Under the pieces are notes generated by a model. It saw only the letters and a list, made by a program, of their open reading frames with translations, did no database searches and had not been told where the DNA came from. A program made the translations under genes and the position numbers. 64,000 nt of DNA. It comes from Sepioteuthis lessoniana (taxonomy: Eukaryota > Mollusca > Cephalopoda > Myopsida > Loliginidae). Positions 1-10,500 of this stretch are shown piece by piece (the first letter of the stretch is position 1; every line of letters starts with the position of its first letter). The stretch covers positions 61,119,602-61,183,601 of the forward strand of contig OY757911.1 of the NCBI GenBank assembly GCA_963585895.1, written 5' to 3'.

Positions 1-217
1 AATGAAGAGATTCCCCACACTTCCCGAAGTTTATTATCATGCATAGTGAATCAAAACCCGAGCTTTTTGGGAGGGGGGTCTTACCCCTCTGCAAATCAAC
101 GTATTCAAAGCCTCATCTTCAGAGTAGTCAGTTTTTAGGGCTATGTTGCTAGACATCGATCAGTAAAGACATGAATAGCAAATCCTTGACATACATACAT
201 AGACAAACAAATGGGAC
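1..217. other. left edge, possible family D remnant
   Basis: The first ~105 bases weakly follow the order of family D unique sequence (a stretch like tactccgcattcc, then ccgagctttttgggagggg, then taccctctgcaaat). The match is degraded and cut by the window edge. From 106 to 217 I see nothing recognisable. Confidence 0.25.
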
Positions 218-220
218 ATA

Positions 221-508
221 TTTATTTACCAACCCATCCCCACGGTCAGGATGTGATACAAGGTCAATTTATAACAGGTTTGAATTTTAGAGTTTTCCTT
301 CTCCTTGACCTGTTACCAAGGCAAGCCTAAAGAACTCAGTCTACCCAACTATTTACCCATTACTGGATGGAGAATAATTGGATTCATACCTTCCCAAAAA
401 TCATTTGTGCTATGTCAAATTCAAACAGTCGTGTCTAGGATTTAAATTTGTATCACCGTGTCCATTTAATACGACGATAACCATTCACACTACGGGCACC
501 TATAAACG
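221..508 (-). mobile_element. tRNA-derived SINE, family A
   Basis: Read on the minus strand, this begins with a tRNA-like head (cccgtagtgtgaatggtt for the A box region, then a degraded B box) and ends in the family A tail, which on the plus strand reads tatttaccaacccatcc. The order of blocks (tRNA-like head, cccaaggg-type block, tagttgggtagactgag block, ggagaaggaaaactct block, tail) is the same as in the well-preserved copy at 8743-9038. It is more diverged than that copy. No clear target-site duplication was found. Such SINEs are non-coding and are moved by a partner LINE. Confidence 0.72.
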
Positions 509-554
509 ATATGTGTGAATTAGAAGATTAAATATTTGTTTTAAATTGATTATT

Positions 555-930
555 TGCAATACTAGTTTTTAGAAGCCCCGTTGGCAGGTGGATATGTTGT
601 CGAATACGCTGACTGCATCTCTGATGAAGAGTAAGACCCACCCAATAAGTGTCATAGATAGGACACTAAAGCATCTGATGGTGAGGTTACAATTTTGGAA
701 CATTTTGGAATATGGAGTACCCTTTCAATGCCATTACTAGTTGTTCCACTGTGACCTATTAGCATCTTATTTATGGGTCAAATCGAACTGTTTAATCATT
801 TTCTATATTTAGACCATTTAACGGTATACAAATAAAACTATTAGTTTGAAACAGCAACGTTTAAAATCATTTAACTATGTGCAAACAAATAAGCTCTGGC
901 TTATTTGAAAAAGTTAATTACTTACTTTAC
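555..930 (+). mobile_element. family D repeat, partial
   Basis: It contains the D-family signatures actgcatctctgatgaagag, tcatagataggac and tatgggtcaaatcgaactg, then degraded repeats of the type ccatttaac..gtgcaaacaaat. The hairpin tail is missing; the copy runs into the compound microsatellite at 941. Non-coding. Confidence 0.55.
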
Positions 931-940
931 TTTATAAATC

Positions 941-951
941 ACAAACACACA

Positions 952-1024
<73 letters not shown>

Positions 1025-1058
1025 GTGTGTGTGTGTGTGTGTGTATAAATGTGTGTGT
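941..1058. repeat. compound (CA)n(TA)n(TG)n microsatellite
   Basis: Runs of CA, then TA, then TG/GT follow one another. The order CA-TA-TG is self-complementary, so the tract can fold on itself. A 70-residue open frame across it is only a translation of the repeat. Confidence 0.97.
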
Positions 1059-1770
1059 AACTATTTTCTTATGCGTTCCCATGATTTGAAGTGAAATCAA
1101 GTGGAAAAAGAATTGTGTTAAAAGAAGGCGATATCGATGACCCTAAAATTAAAAGGTAGCCATTTTAGAACGAAGCAAAATTATATACTTGCTTCTTGAT
1201 AAAAATATAAAAATATTATGATGTAAAACTGCTTATAATTCCCTGCCCTTAATATTAGCTTTCCACCGAATTTCTATTCCATATAGCAATCATCTTCATC
1301 GTTGCTTATATCTTGTAAGAAAGCTTCGAACATTAGCAAATTAAAAATGGGTGTGGGATAATTTGTTTAGCAAAAAGAAAAAAAAGAATGCACTTGAAAT
1401 ATAATTAAGCCAAGCTGCCAAAAAAAGAAGGAAAAAAAAAACACAAACAAAAACAAATCGATGATTAAAATTGATATTTTCGTCATGGTAGCATGTCGAG
1501 TGATCCTCTTTGTTGGTAACTCTTAGGGCAATGAGAGTTACTTGACGGTGTACGCTTCCTCTCCGTTGATACATGCCTCGTTTTATTAGGTTACATGGCA
1601 CCAGCCATAAGGAACAAACATAGTCTGATCTGTTATCAAAAGTTTCTGATGAATCGTATCTTCCAAAGAACTAGGGATACAAATTCCTTAATTCTTGCAT
1701 GTTGTAAGATAGATATTAACATTTCTGTTCCAAGAACATTTGTGCGAAGTGTGTCTTTTTTTTGGTTTGG
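1059..1770. other. AT-rich sequence without recognised feature
   Basis: No repeat family, RNA gene or convincing coding stretch seen. Short open frames on both strands (1341-1601 minus, 1595-1777 plus) are rich in homopolymer residues and match nothing I recognise. Confidence 0.6.
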
Positions 1771-1771
1771 T

Positions 1772-1882
1772 ATATAATGCTATAATAATATAATTTTTAT
1801 AATGCTATAATAATATAATATAATAATATAATGCTATAATAATATAATTTTGTTTGGTATATAATGCTATAATAATATATTT
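1772..1882. repeat. AT-rich minisatellite (ataatgctataataatata)
   Basis: About four irregular copies of a unit near ataatgctataataatata lie directly before the palindrome at 1878. Confidence 0.8.
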
Positions 1883-1990
1883 GTATAAAAAGATTTGGCA
1901 TTAAATAACCTGTAATGGCCGCTATGCTATACAGCATATCGGCCATTACAGGTTATTTAATGTCAAATCTTTTTTTATACAAATACATTA
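1878..1990. repeat. large palindrome joining two family D tails
   Basis: The sequence ggcattaaataacctg..aatggccg on the left is mirrored by cggccatt..caggttatttaatg on the right, and flanking bases (tttgtataaaaagat / atctttttttatacaaa) also pair. Arms are ~42 bases with few mismatches; the centre (atgctatacagcat) is itself palindromic. Each arm is the hairpin tail otherwise found at the 3' end of family B and D repeats, so this looks like two tails joined head to head. Confidence 0.85.
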
Positions 1991-2712
1991 AATATATAGT
2001 TTCTCAACACATTTTGTCGATAACAATTTTAAATGGGCCTGAGCTAATTTCTTTTGACATAGTTAAATTTTTCATTTATTTCTATCTAATAATAATAATT
2101 CTATTTACTATCGATCATTTCTTTGAACACGTTTTTATGCTTTCAAGTATTGTTTTTTAACACTAAAAAATCAATGAAATACCCGTAATTTATTCACACA
2201 AAGTTAAATGATCAAAAAGTTCTGATTCAAACAATTCAGTTTAGCATGACAGCAAAGTTAAATAGTTCCAAGTAGTGCTATGTATCATTACCAATTCAAT
2301 TAAACATCAGAAATTTGTTTATCACACAGTTAAACGATCAAACAGTTCTATTTAAAACAATCCACTTTTGAATAAGTACAGTTTTTTGTTTACACACAGT
2401 TGAATGTAAAAATAGTTCTATTTCAAGCAATTCAGTTTAGCATAAGTACACAGTCTGAATGTCAAACAGTTCTATTTGACCCATACACAGGACCTGTTAT
2501 GGTGATACCAATCCGGGCCAGAGTGGACCTAGTAGCGATGGTAATGGAGAAATACTCTGTTTTCCCCAAAGCTCCTGCATTACTAGAGCCTCGCTATCAG
2601 ATTGTTTTGTTTTATATCCCGGAAACTCGTTGGGGGTGTCTTATTCCTCTGCAGATATGCAGTCAGTGTATTCCAGGGCCCCAGCCGACTAGGGCAACGA
2701 ACTGTGCATAAA
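1931..2712 (-). mobile_element. family D repeat, near full length
   Basis: On the plus strand the order is: hairpin tail (reverse), AT-rich block with gggcctgagctaattt, degenerate ~57 bp tandem units (gtcaaacagttctattt..caattcagtttagcataagtac), then the unique block (gacccatacacagg...ccgggccagagtgg...gcagtcagtgtattcc) ending near 2712. The same order is seen at 35790-36300 and 50395-51235. The 103-residue open frame at 2400-2711 lies inside this repeat and is not credited as a gene. Confidence 0.78.
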
Positions 2713-2824
2713 CTATTTCAAACAGTATTTGAACCCGGATCGAGGAATCCGTTATTTGTATCCCTAACCTTTTGTCCACTTAATAATAATCACTCCAGAA
2801 TACAATATTAGGTAGTTTCTTTTT

Positions 2825-3045
2825 TAAAGGCATATCAACCTTCAAAGAGAATTCAAGCCTCAAGCCATTCTTGAAGAAGGACATTCGTACTACTATTTAA
2901 CCTATAACTAGGAGAGTTAAGGAGTAATATCGTTAGCAAGGGTATCAATCCGAAAGTGAATGTTATAGCCCGACTAGAGTTCGAAATCGCAAACTACGAT
3001 GTGACAATGCACCACTTTAACCACTACACAACGAGGTGTCATCCG
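2825..3045 (-). mobile_element. tRNA-derived SINE, family B
   Basis: On the minus strand a tRNA-like head (acctcgttgtgtagtggtt, then gcgatttcgaactctagtc as the B box region) is followed by ttcggattgatacccttg and the 3' part with ttgatatgcc. The tail hairpin is degraded. Confidence 0.72.
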
Positions 3046-3049
3046 ATTT

Positions 3050-4290
3050 TGAGAATACAGTGAAGATAGAATTCAATACATTTAGTGATACAGAGACTGT
3101 TCTTAACATTACTCTACAATAGGCGCGCAGATATCCACTAAAACAGATTTAATATTTGAACTCAGACTACAAGCAGTGGGGAAGCGCGATCAGCCATATG
3201 GTAACTAATATCTTTGCATGAAGTCTTAAAGTAAATCCAGAGTATGTTTACAGCATTCGAACTGTATTTAAATATTTAAAAACTAAGTACTCAATCGTGA
3301 AATTTCTTCGTCCCAAAATTCTAAAAGGAAAATTGATAAAGATTTCGAAGAGATATCGTCAAACAAAAGAATTTATATCTAATTGAGATTTATGACACTA
3401 TAACAGAAAATGGATGATATTTATGAAATTATCAAAATATCTCTGATATAGTTCGGAGAGGGTATTTTTTTTTTAAATATCTAATCGGTAAAATATTCTG
3501 AAGATAAAACTACAGCTGCCATTCACCTCCATGAATTAAACACTTTGTCGAGCATATATATATATATATATGAATAAGATATTTTATTTATTTATTTATT
3601 TTGATGAAGCATTGTCAGTCATTTATTTTGTTAGTATTTTCTTTCACCTTAATTTCAGTTTTTTGCTAACAACGTGGGTCAGTTTGGGTTGAAAATTACA
3701 ATGGCTAAATACTCGTATGAGAGTAGAACAATATTCTTTGGGGAAGCCTAGTTAAACATAGAAGTTCATCTAACCAACTGCCCCCGAAAAGACAATAGCT
3801 TGAAGAGAAAATCAAATCGATAAACTCATTTTTTAAACCCTCACTTCAGCTCTTCTTCAGATTTCATTATTTTTTGTTCGTGTAATATTAGTAGCATTAT
3901 TTTTTTAGAATATTAAGTTGAACATTTGTCAGTTTTATTTTTACGTCAACATTTTTCATTTTTATTTTTATTTTTTATTTTTCTTTATAATAATTCCCTT
4001 GAATGACCAATTTTAACAAGGATTCAATGGCAAAAAGGATGGTGGTTCGAAAATGACTCGGAGTTTGTTCTTTATTATTTCTGATTCATGATTTTCTCGG
4101 TTATTGTGGGCTGACTGATAAAATGCTTTCATTTTAGACAGGGTTTGAAAAATATTTTTTTTATCTCGGTATTTTGTCACTTTAGCAGATATACACATGA
4201 CTACATAGTATGGACAATCCCTTTACCATTTCCACTTGATCATTTTGAGATGGTATACCAAAACAATCAATAAGCAAGATTGATAAATTG
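3050..4290. other. AT-rich spacer with two short microsatellites
   Basis: It contains (TA)10 at 3553-3572 and (TTTA)n at about 3582-3601. The rest shows no recognised repeat or gene. Confidence 0.6.
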
Positions 4291-4304
4291 ACAGATAGAG
4301 AAAA

Positions 4305-4378
4305 AGAGATAGATAGATAGATAGATAGTGAGTGAGTGAGTGTGTGTGTGTGTGTGTGTGCGTGCGTGTTTGTGTGTT
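4305..4378. repeat. compound (GATA)n(GTGA)n(GT)n microsatellite
   Basis: Tetranucleotide GATA repeats change to GTGA and then GT/CGTG repeats. Open frames of 147 (minus) and 86 (plus) residues cross it and are repeat translations plus chance sequence. Confidence 0.93.
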
Positions 4379-4584
4379 TTCATTTGTTGTGAAGGCATTT
4401 CCACTGCAGACAATATTTTCAGTCAGATGTCTATTAAAAGACAGGAAACAAAAATGAGTCTCATATATTATAATGAAAATGTTTTTTTCCTCGATAGTTG
4501 TGTCAAATCCATTCTTTTGTTTGGTTTCTCGTATATCAACCATCGAGGGTATTTTGATTTCAAATATAGTTTTAGAGAAAACAG

Positions 4585-4680
4585 TAGTGGTATTATTTAA
4601 CTCATAAATGGGGAGGACGGAGAAGAACTCGCTTAAAAAGACGTCGAACTTCAGCACATTAACCACTTCATCACGTGGTA
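4585..4680 (-). mobile_element. family B SINE, internally deleted remnant
   Basis: On the minus strand ccacgtgatgaagtggttaa resembles the family B A-box region, and aagcgagttcttctccgtcc is followed directly by catttatgagttaaata. The middle of the element is missing. Confidence 0.5.
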
Positions 4681-4870
4681 AGTGATTAATGTTCAGAGAT
4701 TAACAATGGTATCAGCTGTTTGATAGCAAGTAAATGACATTTAGAGTGAGGTAATTTCTTCTTGTTCAATACTTTATTGTTTGTATGAACTGTGGTATCT
4801 GTAGGCTAAAGTATTCGGAAAAGGGGGATTATAACCTAAAAAATGTTTTAATGTCAACTCACGAAAAAAG

Positions 4871-4920
<50 letters not shown>
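4871..4920. repeat. (TA)n microsatellite
   Basis: Uninterrupted TA repeat of about 25 units. Confidence 0.97.
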
Positions 4921-4922
<2 letters not shown>

Positions 4923-5167
4923 ATAATTTCCTGTCAGTGTCCGAAGACAATGCGTGTGGATTATTCGTGTATAGAATGTAAGAGGAATTTCATATAAATC
5001 TATGGGAGTACTCCATGTATTGCTATTGTTATATATTTCTTTTTCAGGTTTATATAACAAAAGTAACTTACAGACTGTATACAATGTTATTAGAAGAAAA
5101 CTCAAACCTGGTTAAATTGTCATAAATTTATTTCGGAGAAGAATATCGTTATACTGTTCGTCTATGG

Positions 5168-5168
<1 letters not shown>

Positions 5169-5226
<58 letters not shown>
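5169..5226. repeat. (TA)n microsatellite
   Basis: Uninterrupted TA repeat of about 29 units, followed by A-rich sequence. From 5230 to 5750 I see only AT-rich unassigned sequence. Confidence 0.97.
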
Positions 5227-5230
<4 letters not shown>

Positions 5231-5754
5231 AAAGAAAAAAAAACAACCTTTATAAAATTAAATTTTCAGATGAAAAGTATACGGGGGAAAAACAATAAAA
5301 TATTAGAAAAATTAAGAAACTAGAAAAAGGATGTTCCTGTACATTAACCCATTCTAATTTGAACATATTCTACATTCTTCAAAGCAGGTGGGATTTTACG
5401 AATAGGGTGAGCTTGTAAAGTAAATTATGATATCTTTATATTTTTCAGTTTACTCCTTTTACATGTGTTAAATCCCTCAGTTAATTGCACCATAATTGCC
5501 CTCCTAAAAAAGAAAGAAAGAAACATTTCACCACTTATCTGATGCCTTTGATTAAGTCAAAAATAGTCAAATAAGAACTAACCTCGTAAAAAATTCAAAA
5601 ATTCTAATTGTGAATGAATTTTTAAAATTCCAAAAATCTCCTTCCTTACATAACCCCCTCCGTCATATAATACTATTGATTACTGAAAGAAATGTTATTT
5701 TTAACAATAAAATTCATCCAAAATCAATATCCCTTTTTTCATCTTGTGTAGGAA

Positions 5755-6263
5755 CTTCATTGGCCCTCTCTCAAAATATCTAAATTTACCCTTATGTCTG
5801 CATTAAAACACAAGTTCGTTACGTGCATTAAGCAGTCTGCTGGGATCCTTAAAATTAATTATACTAATTTTTCATCGATATACAAGTTACATTGTGCCAT
5901 TGAAGCTACTTGCAGTTGAAGACTGTCTGATTATTCTCCCCTTTATTTGATCCTTAAGGTTCCAAAATATCTAAATAGAGTGGTTTGATTTCCAAGTTGT
6001 GGATTGGAGAAAGGATATCTGTGGTTATACAATCCTTGTTTCCAATTCCCTGCGGAGATATCGATATAAACACTCTCCCCTTCATTATTATGTTCAATGG
6101 GGGAAATGCACGCTTGGTTTACGACGTTGCTCGAGTTGCATCGTCCAGCCAATGGGAATTCCCTTTTTCTTTTACAGTTACAAGACACATCATCCGGTCC
6201 CTTACTATTCCTATTTAATTCGTCTAGTAACGTCCTATTCGGGTTATTTAAGATACCATACAT
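5755..6263 (-). pseudogene. Penelope-like element GIY-YIG endonuclease fragment
   Basis: The 106-residue open frame at 5943-6263 reads CNCKRKREFPLAGRC at residues 28-42, then SVYIDISAGNWKQGLYNHR at 65-82. This follows the usual C-terminal endonuclease of Penelope-like retroelements: a Cys cluster before a GIY-YIG nuclease with a YIG block and an NH block. After the frame closes, another frame continues the family's C-terminus (INFKDPSRLLNARNELVF, 5790-5850), so the domain is frameshifted and carries stops. Three positions differ from what the family usually has: the third cluster Cys is Phe36, YIG is YID (Asp68), and the Arg expected before LYNH is Gly77. All point to an inactive remnant. The RT domain expected upstream (higher coordinates) is absent. 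The family call rests on motif recall, not an alignment. Confidence 0.78.
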
Positions 6264-6289
6264 AATAATTGTTCTAGAGTAATTTATAT

Positions 6290-6445
6290 TAAGTATACCT
6301 TTGGACTAATGCACTTGGGAGTGGAATAACCTCCATTATCCCCTCAGTAATGGGTTAAATAGAACCACTGCTGTTCTATTAAGATGGCTTTCGCATTAAA
6401 TAACCCACGAAGTTTGATATGCTATTAAACAAAAACAAAAAACCA
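6290..6445 (+). mobile_element. family B SINE, 3' part
   Basis: It contains ggactaatgcacttggga, taatgggttaaatagaacca, aagatggctttcgcattaaa and a tail ending gatatgctattaaacaaa. The tRNA-like head is missing. Confidence 0.68.
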
Positions 6446-6509
6446 ATCCACAGCGCATGCTGACACAACAGTTGTCCCAGTAAAATCAAAGTGACCTTTA
6501 TAAAGCGAG

Positions 6510-6570
<61 letters not shown>
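6510..6570. repeat. (TA)n microsatellite at mariner left end
   Basis: About 30 TA units abut the mariner terminus at 6571. Mariner targets TA dinucleotides, so insertion into the tract is a simple explanation. Confidence 0.97.
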
Positions 6571-6571
<1 letters not shown>

Positions 6572-7453
6572 GAGGATCATTAAGTAAGTTTACAGACTTT
6601 TTTGTATGGGCACTTTTGTTGATAGTACACACATGAAACTCTTGTCCTCTTCGAAGTAATCTCTTCCGGCTGCAACGCACTTGTTGTACCGTTCCTTAGA
6701 AGTCCTCTTATGTGAGAGTGTCAATGACTTTCGTCACAGTCTCTTTCATCTCCTCAATTGTCTCATAACGACAGGCTTTAAGTTTTTCCTTGAGCTTTGG
6801 GAATAACTAAAAGTCACAGGGAGCAAGGTCTGGACTATAGGGAGGGTGAGGAACTATCTTGATGCCCATCTTGGTCAAATAGTCTGTGACAAGGATGGAG
6901 TTGTGGACTGGTGCATTGTGCTGGTGGAAATGACACTGACCCTATTTGAAGAGTTCTGGTCTCTTCCCTAGGAATCTCTTCCTGAACTCCCTTAAAACCT
7001 CAACATAGTAACCCTAACCCTAACCCTTTGGCCAATCAACTCTGGTGTATTGACTTTCTTACTCCTCCCACACCTCTCATCATCCCTCACAGACTCCCTG
7101 CCTTCCTTGAATCTCTTATGCCACTCAAAACCTGATGCTCGATTCGAAAAGCAGTATGAAGCACTCCATACATTTCTGTGGCATTTTTTCCAAGTTTAAA
7201 ACAGAATTTTATTCCATATCGTACTTCTAAAGTGTTCTCACGTCCAGACTGCAGTTTTGAAATTCACCAACTGTGACAATCAGGCTTTAGTAGGGTGTAT
7301 TCCAATTCCTGCTGTAGCTGTTCATTTGAATTAGGAATCATAAAAATTGGTTAGTAATCCCATAAGATGTATAGCAATAACATACTTACTTTTCAAGAGT
7401 TTATAACAGTTTTAAGTGCCTGTACAAAAAGTCTGGAAGCTCATTGAATGCAC
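6571..7453 (-). mobile_element. mariner-type element, internally deleted (copy 1)
   Basis: The left end (cattaagtaagtttacagac then ttttttgta) is mirrored at the right end (tacaaaaagtctggaagctc then attgaatg), giving imperfect terminal inverted repeats of ~40 bases. On the minus strand the interior encodes a degraded mariner transposase. First comes a helix-turn-helix region remnant (WHKRFKEGRESVRDDERC near 7120). Then, after a large deletion, comes the C-terminal catalytic part: HQ.NAPVHNS, PYSPDLAPCDF and CRYETIEEMKE. The first catalytic Asp region is gone, a stop follows the third Asp (CDF then stop), and other stops are present. About 880 bp long against roughly 1.3 kb for usual mariners. 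It cannot be autonomous. Copy 2 at 33093-33846 shares the same deletion. Confidence 0.88.
7009..7027 (-). repeat. telomere-like TAACCC repeat in mariner copy 1
   Basis: taaccctaaccctaaccct sits exactly at the junction where the transposase reading jumps from its N-terminal region to its catalytic C-terminal region. The identical repeat is at 33398-33416 in copy 2. Confidence 0.95.
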
Positions 7454-7572
7454 CGCGTAAATATCTTTTACAACCTAGATCCTGACATTAGAAAAATAAC
7501 AAGTTGTCTTGAAAAAATAAAATAAAAAGTAATAAAAAAACACCGTTTAATCGTTTTTAACAAAACTCGTTT

Positions 7573-7573
<1 letters not shown>

Positions 7574-7631
<58 letters not shown>
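7574..7631. repeat. (TA)n microsatellite
   Basis: Uninterrupted TA repeat of about 29 units. Confidence 0.97.
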
Positions 7632-7633
<2 letters not shown>

Positions 7634-7654
7634 CAGTTCAAAATTTCATAGCAG

Positions 7655-7710
7655 ATCATGACTCATTACTATATATATATATATAGTGATGAGTCATATT
7701 ATCTGTTATG
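7655..7710. repeat. inverted repeat with TA centre
   Basis: atgactcattactatata is mirrored by tatatagtgatgagtcat around a TA core. Arms are ~18 bases with one mismatch. It could form a cruciform. Confidence 0.85.
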
Positions 7711-8729
7711 ACAAAGTCTTCGTGTACCTTTCATATTATCTATATGATCAGATGGATTTTCTGAGCCAAACGCTGCTAATACATTCAGTGCGCGCCAAAT
7801 ATTGGGCTACTGGGGAGAGTGAAAATTGATGAAGATAATTATTTGGCCAAAAGTTCCCCCGGACAGTCGCCTAGGTATGATTCCAAGTATATTAAACAGA
7901 TAGGACGGCTAAACAGGAAACTCAGCCAACGAGTCAATTGACCTCTGACGTGGTTGAAATTAGAGTTTGGCCGAAGAACTTGAGTGTCTTCCGAGTTCTA
8001 CTATCGACGAAAGTATTAACAAAATCATCGTCTTGAGGGACGAAGGAAACCAAACATCTTGAAGCTTATTGAATTCTTCTATGTTACCGTCTTGAGCCGA
8101 TAGTCATATTAGCTTTTTCAAACCTTCTCGATGCGATGAGTATCATGAAAGTCGTTAAAGGTGTAATACCAAGGCAACAATTGCTGAAATTAAATTCTGT
8201 ACACATCGTTCGAAACAAGCATACTTTCTTTACAGAAGAGGAATTAGGATTCCAAAATTAATTTGCTTGCAAATTGACCAATTTACTTCTTTTACAAGAG
8301 GGTAACAAAAAGTTTCGGGTATAACTAAAAGGGGGATTACTTTGAAATACGTTATTGCAATTTTCTTCTTGAGAAAACTGTTGCATAGCTTCAGATCCTA
8401 CCTTTCTTGGTCGGGCTGTAGACTTTTCAGAGAATACGTCTATGTTTACCTTATGCCATTAGAAAAAATATTATTATAAATTGTCATTATATGTTTAAAA
8501 GAACTTATTTATTATTCTTTTTTCGTAAAATAAAAGGATTCTAAAAATCCTTCTCGCTTAACTGTGGGTGAAAACTACAAATGAGTGTAAACAATAAATG
8601 TATGAATTATACATATTGTTTTGTATTAAATTATATCCGCTTTCGATTTTTGTATAACGTCTGTACTTGTGAATTAATAGATATCACGTATAAGTCGACT
8701 TTTGATTTATGGTCAGGAAACAATACGTG
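7711..8729. other. unassigned sequence
   Basis: Less AT-rich to about 8250, then AT-rich. No repeat family, RNA gene or coding frame of note seen. Confidence 0.6.
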
Positions 8730-8742
8730 AAGGAATTATTTT

Positions 8743-9038
8743 AGGAGGTATCCGTGGTGTAATGGTTATCGTCGTAGGAAATGAACACGGCGACACGAGT
8801 TCAAATCCTGGACGAGACTGATTGCATTTCACATAGCGTTAATACCCTTGGGAAAGGTATGAATCCAATTATTCTCCCTTCCGCTATGGGTAAATAGTAG
8901 GGCAGACGAGGTTCTTCAGCCTTGGCGAGGCAACTAGTCTAGGAGAAGGAAAACTCTAAATTAAAACCTGTTAAACGCCGCCTAAAAATTGACCTAGTGT
9001 CATATCCTGCCCGAGCGGAGGGGTTGGTAAATATGGTT
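8743..9038 (+). mobile_element. tRNA-derived SINE, family A, with target duplication
   Basis: Best-preserved family A copy. The head has A box tggtgtaatggtt (8757-8769) and B box gagttcaaatcctgg (8799-8813), as in a tRNA-derived RNA polymerase III promoter. Body blocks follow (acccttgggaaaggtatgaa, gggtaaatagtagggcag, taggagaaggaaaactct), then the tail gcggaggggttggtaaata. The 13-bp direct repeat aaggaattatttt at 8730-8742 and 9039-9051 flanks it exactly, which fixes both ends and shows it arrived by target-primed insertion. Confidence 0.93.
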
Positions 9039-9331
9039 AAGGAATTATTTTCAATGACTAAGTTTATAGTCAATTCTTCTTGATGATGTAAAATTTTAAA
9101 CCTTAAAATTATCATTATTCATGTGTCGGTAAAAGTCAGTTTTTATCAAATGAAGTGATACTCATCATTCGAATAATGTATTAGCATATTGATATCCATA
9201 GCAAATAGTTATCCTCACAATATAAGCTCCTATGCTGAAACAATATTTCAAGCACAAGGATTATTAAAATAAATGATCAGGAGAATTTTCGATATGGAAA
9301 AGTAAATATTTTTAGCGTCCAAATATTGTAG

Positions 9332-9335
<4 letters not shown>

Positions 9336-9420
<85 letters not shown>

Positions 9421-9445
9421 TATATATATATATTTATATATATTA
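9336..9445. repeat. compound (TA)n(TG)n microsatellite
   Basis: TA repeats pass into GT repeats, then back to TA-rich sequence. The flank 9052-9335 is unassigned AT-rich sequence. Confidence 0.95.
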
Positions 9446-9772
9446 TAGTATTGTAGTAGAATGTATCGATGGACTTTAAAATATTATTTTCACCATTTAT
9501 TTCACAAAACACTCTTTGCATAGATTCATACATTCAATGAATATATAGAGACATCTGTTTCTGAAAAAACGAAGTCAGGATGTATACCAAGGAAATATAA
9601 CTTACCTTCGTCAATTGTTTTTAACTCATTCAGAATCCGGCCATTGTCATATCAGGAGACAACAAAGTATGTTTTGTACGTTGGTATGTCAGAGTGATTG
9701 CCAAAATATTTTGTCACAAGTTTTTCATTATGATCCATGATTACATTATTGAGACGTTAGCAGCTACTATGA

Positions 9773-9774
<2 letters not shown>

Positions 9775-9857
<83 letters not shown>
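9775..9857. repeat. compound (CA)n(TA)n microsatellite
   Basis: About 21 CA units pass directly into about 19 TA units. The preceding 9446-9774 holds nothing I recognise. Confidence 0.97.
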
Positions 9858-9859
<2 letters not shown>

Positions 9860-10031
9860 TAGACATAGCGTAATCGGTGCTTGGTGACTGCAAATTTCTC
9901 GCTTTTGTGTTCGTCAGTACATGTCTGACTAATAGTTACTTATAACCGTCTATTATATCTACGCTATCATAATTAAAATATACACGCTCCAGCAATGATA
10001 TTAAGCACTATTTATTCATAAATATAGCAAA

Positions 10032-10033
<2 letters not shown>

Positions 10034-10090
<57 letters not shown>

Positions 10091-10097
10091 TAGATAG
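10034..10097. repeat. (TA)n with GATA end
   Basis: Long TA run ending in atagatagatag, directly before a family B SINE. Confidence 0.96.
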
Positions 10098-10103
10098 AAT
10101 TAG

Positions 10104-10345
10104 GAGGCGTCCCAGTGACGAAGTGGCTATTGACGATCGACTCCTACATCGGAATAAGCGTGTTCGAACTACAGTCGGCAATTGTGATCACTTTCAGCTT
10201 AATACTCTTGGGAAAGGTATGACACCTCTTATCCCCACCCTGCAATGAGTTAAAAACTACCATTACTATTCTTCTGCAAGGATAGTTTTGGCATTAAATA
10301 ACCTACAAAATTGATATCCGGTTAAACAAAGAGACCAAACTAAAG
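10104..10345 (+). mobile_element. tRNA-derived SINE, family B
   Basis: The head gcgtcccagtgacgaagtgg and the B-box region gcgtgttcgaactacagtcg are followed by aatactcttgggaaaggtat and the tail ggcattaaataacctacaaa, ending gttaaacaaagagacc. The second half of the tail hairpin is changed (gatatccgg for gatatgcca). Confidence 0.83.
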
Positions 10346-10455
10346 AATATATATAACCCCAAATATATATATGTAAATTATTTTAATCTTATATCTAATC
10401 TATAACTGTTGGTGTAAAAACCAGATAAACAAGCGATACGTATATCTAGTCAATA

Positions 10456-10459
<4 letters not shown>

Positions 10460-10498
<39 letters not shown>
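10460..10498. repeat. (TA)n microsatellite
   Basis: TA repeat of about 19 units followed by a short GT-rich segment. Confidence 0.95.

Positions 10499-10499
<1 letters not shown>

Positions 10500-10500
<1 letters not shown>

Noticed and set aside
2400..2711. 103-residue plus frame
   Set aside because: Lies within the non-coding family D unique block; other D copies do not keep the frame.
4223..4666. 147-residue minus frame
   Set aside because: Runs through a compound microsatellite; the remaining parts are low-information sequence and a SINE remnant.
7009..7027. true telomere or chromosome end
   Set aside because: Only three repeats, inside a transposon, with the same block in a second copy 26 kb away.
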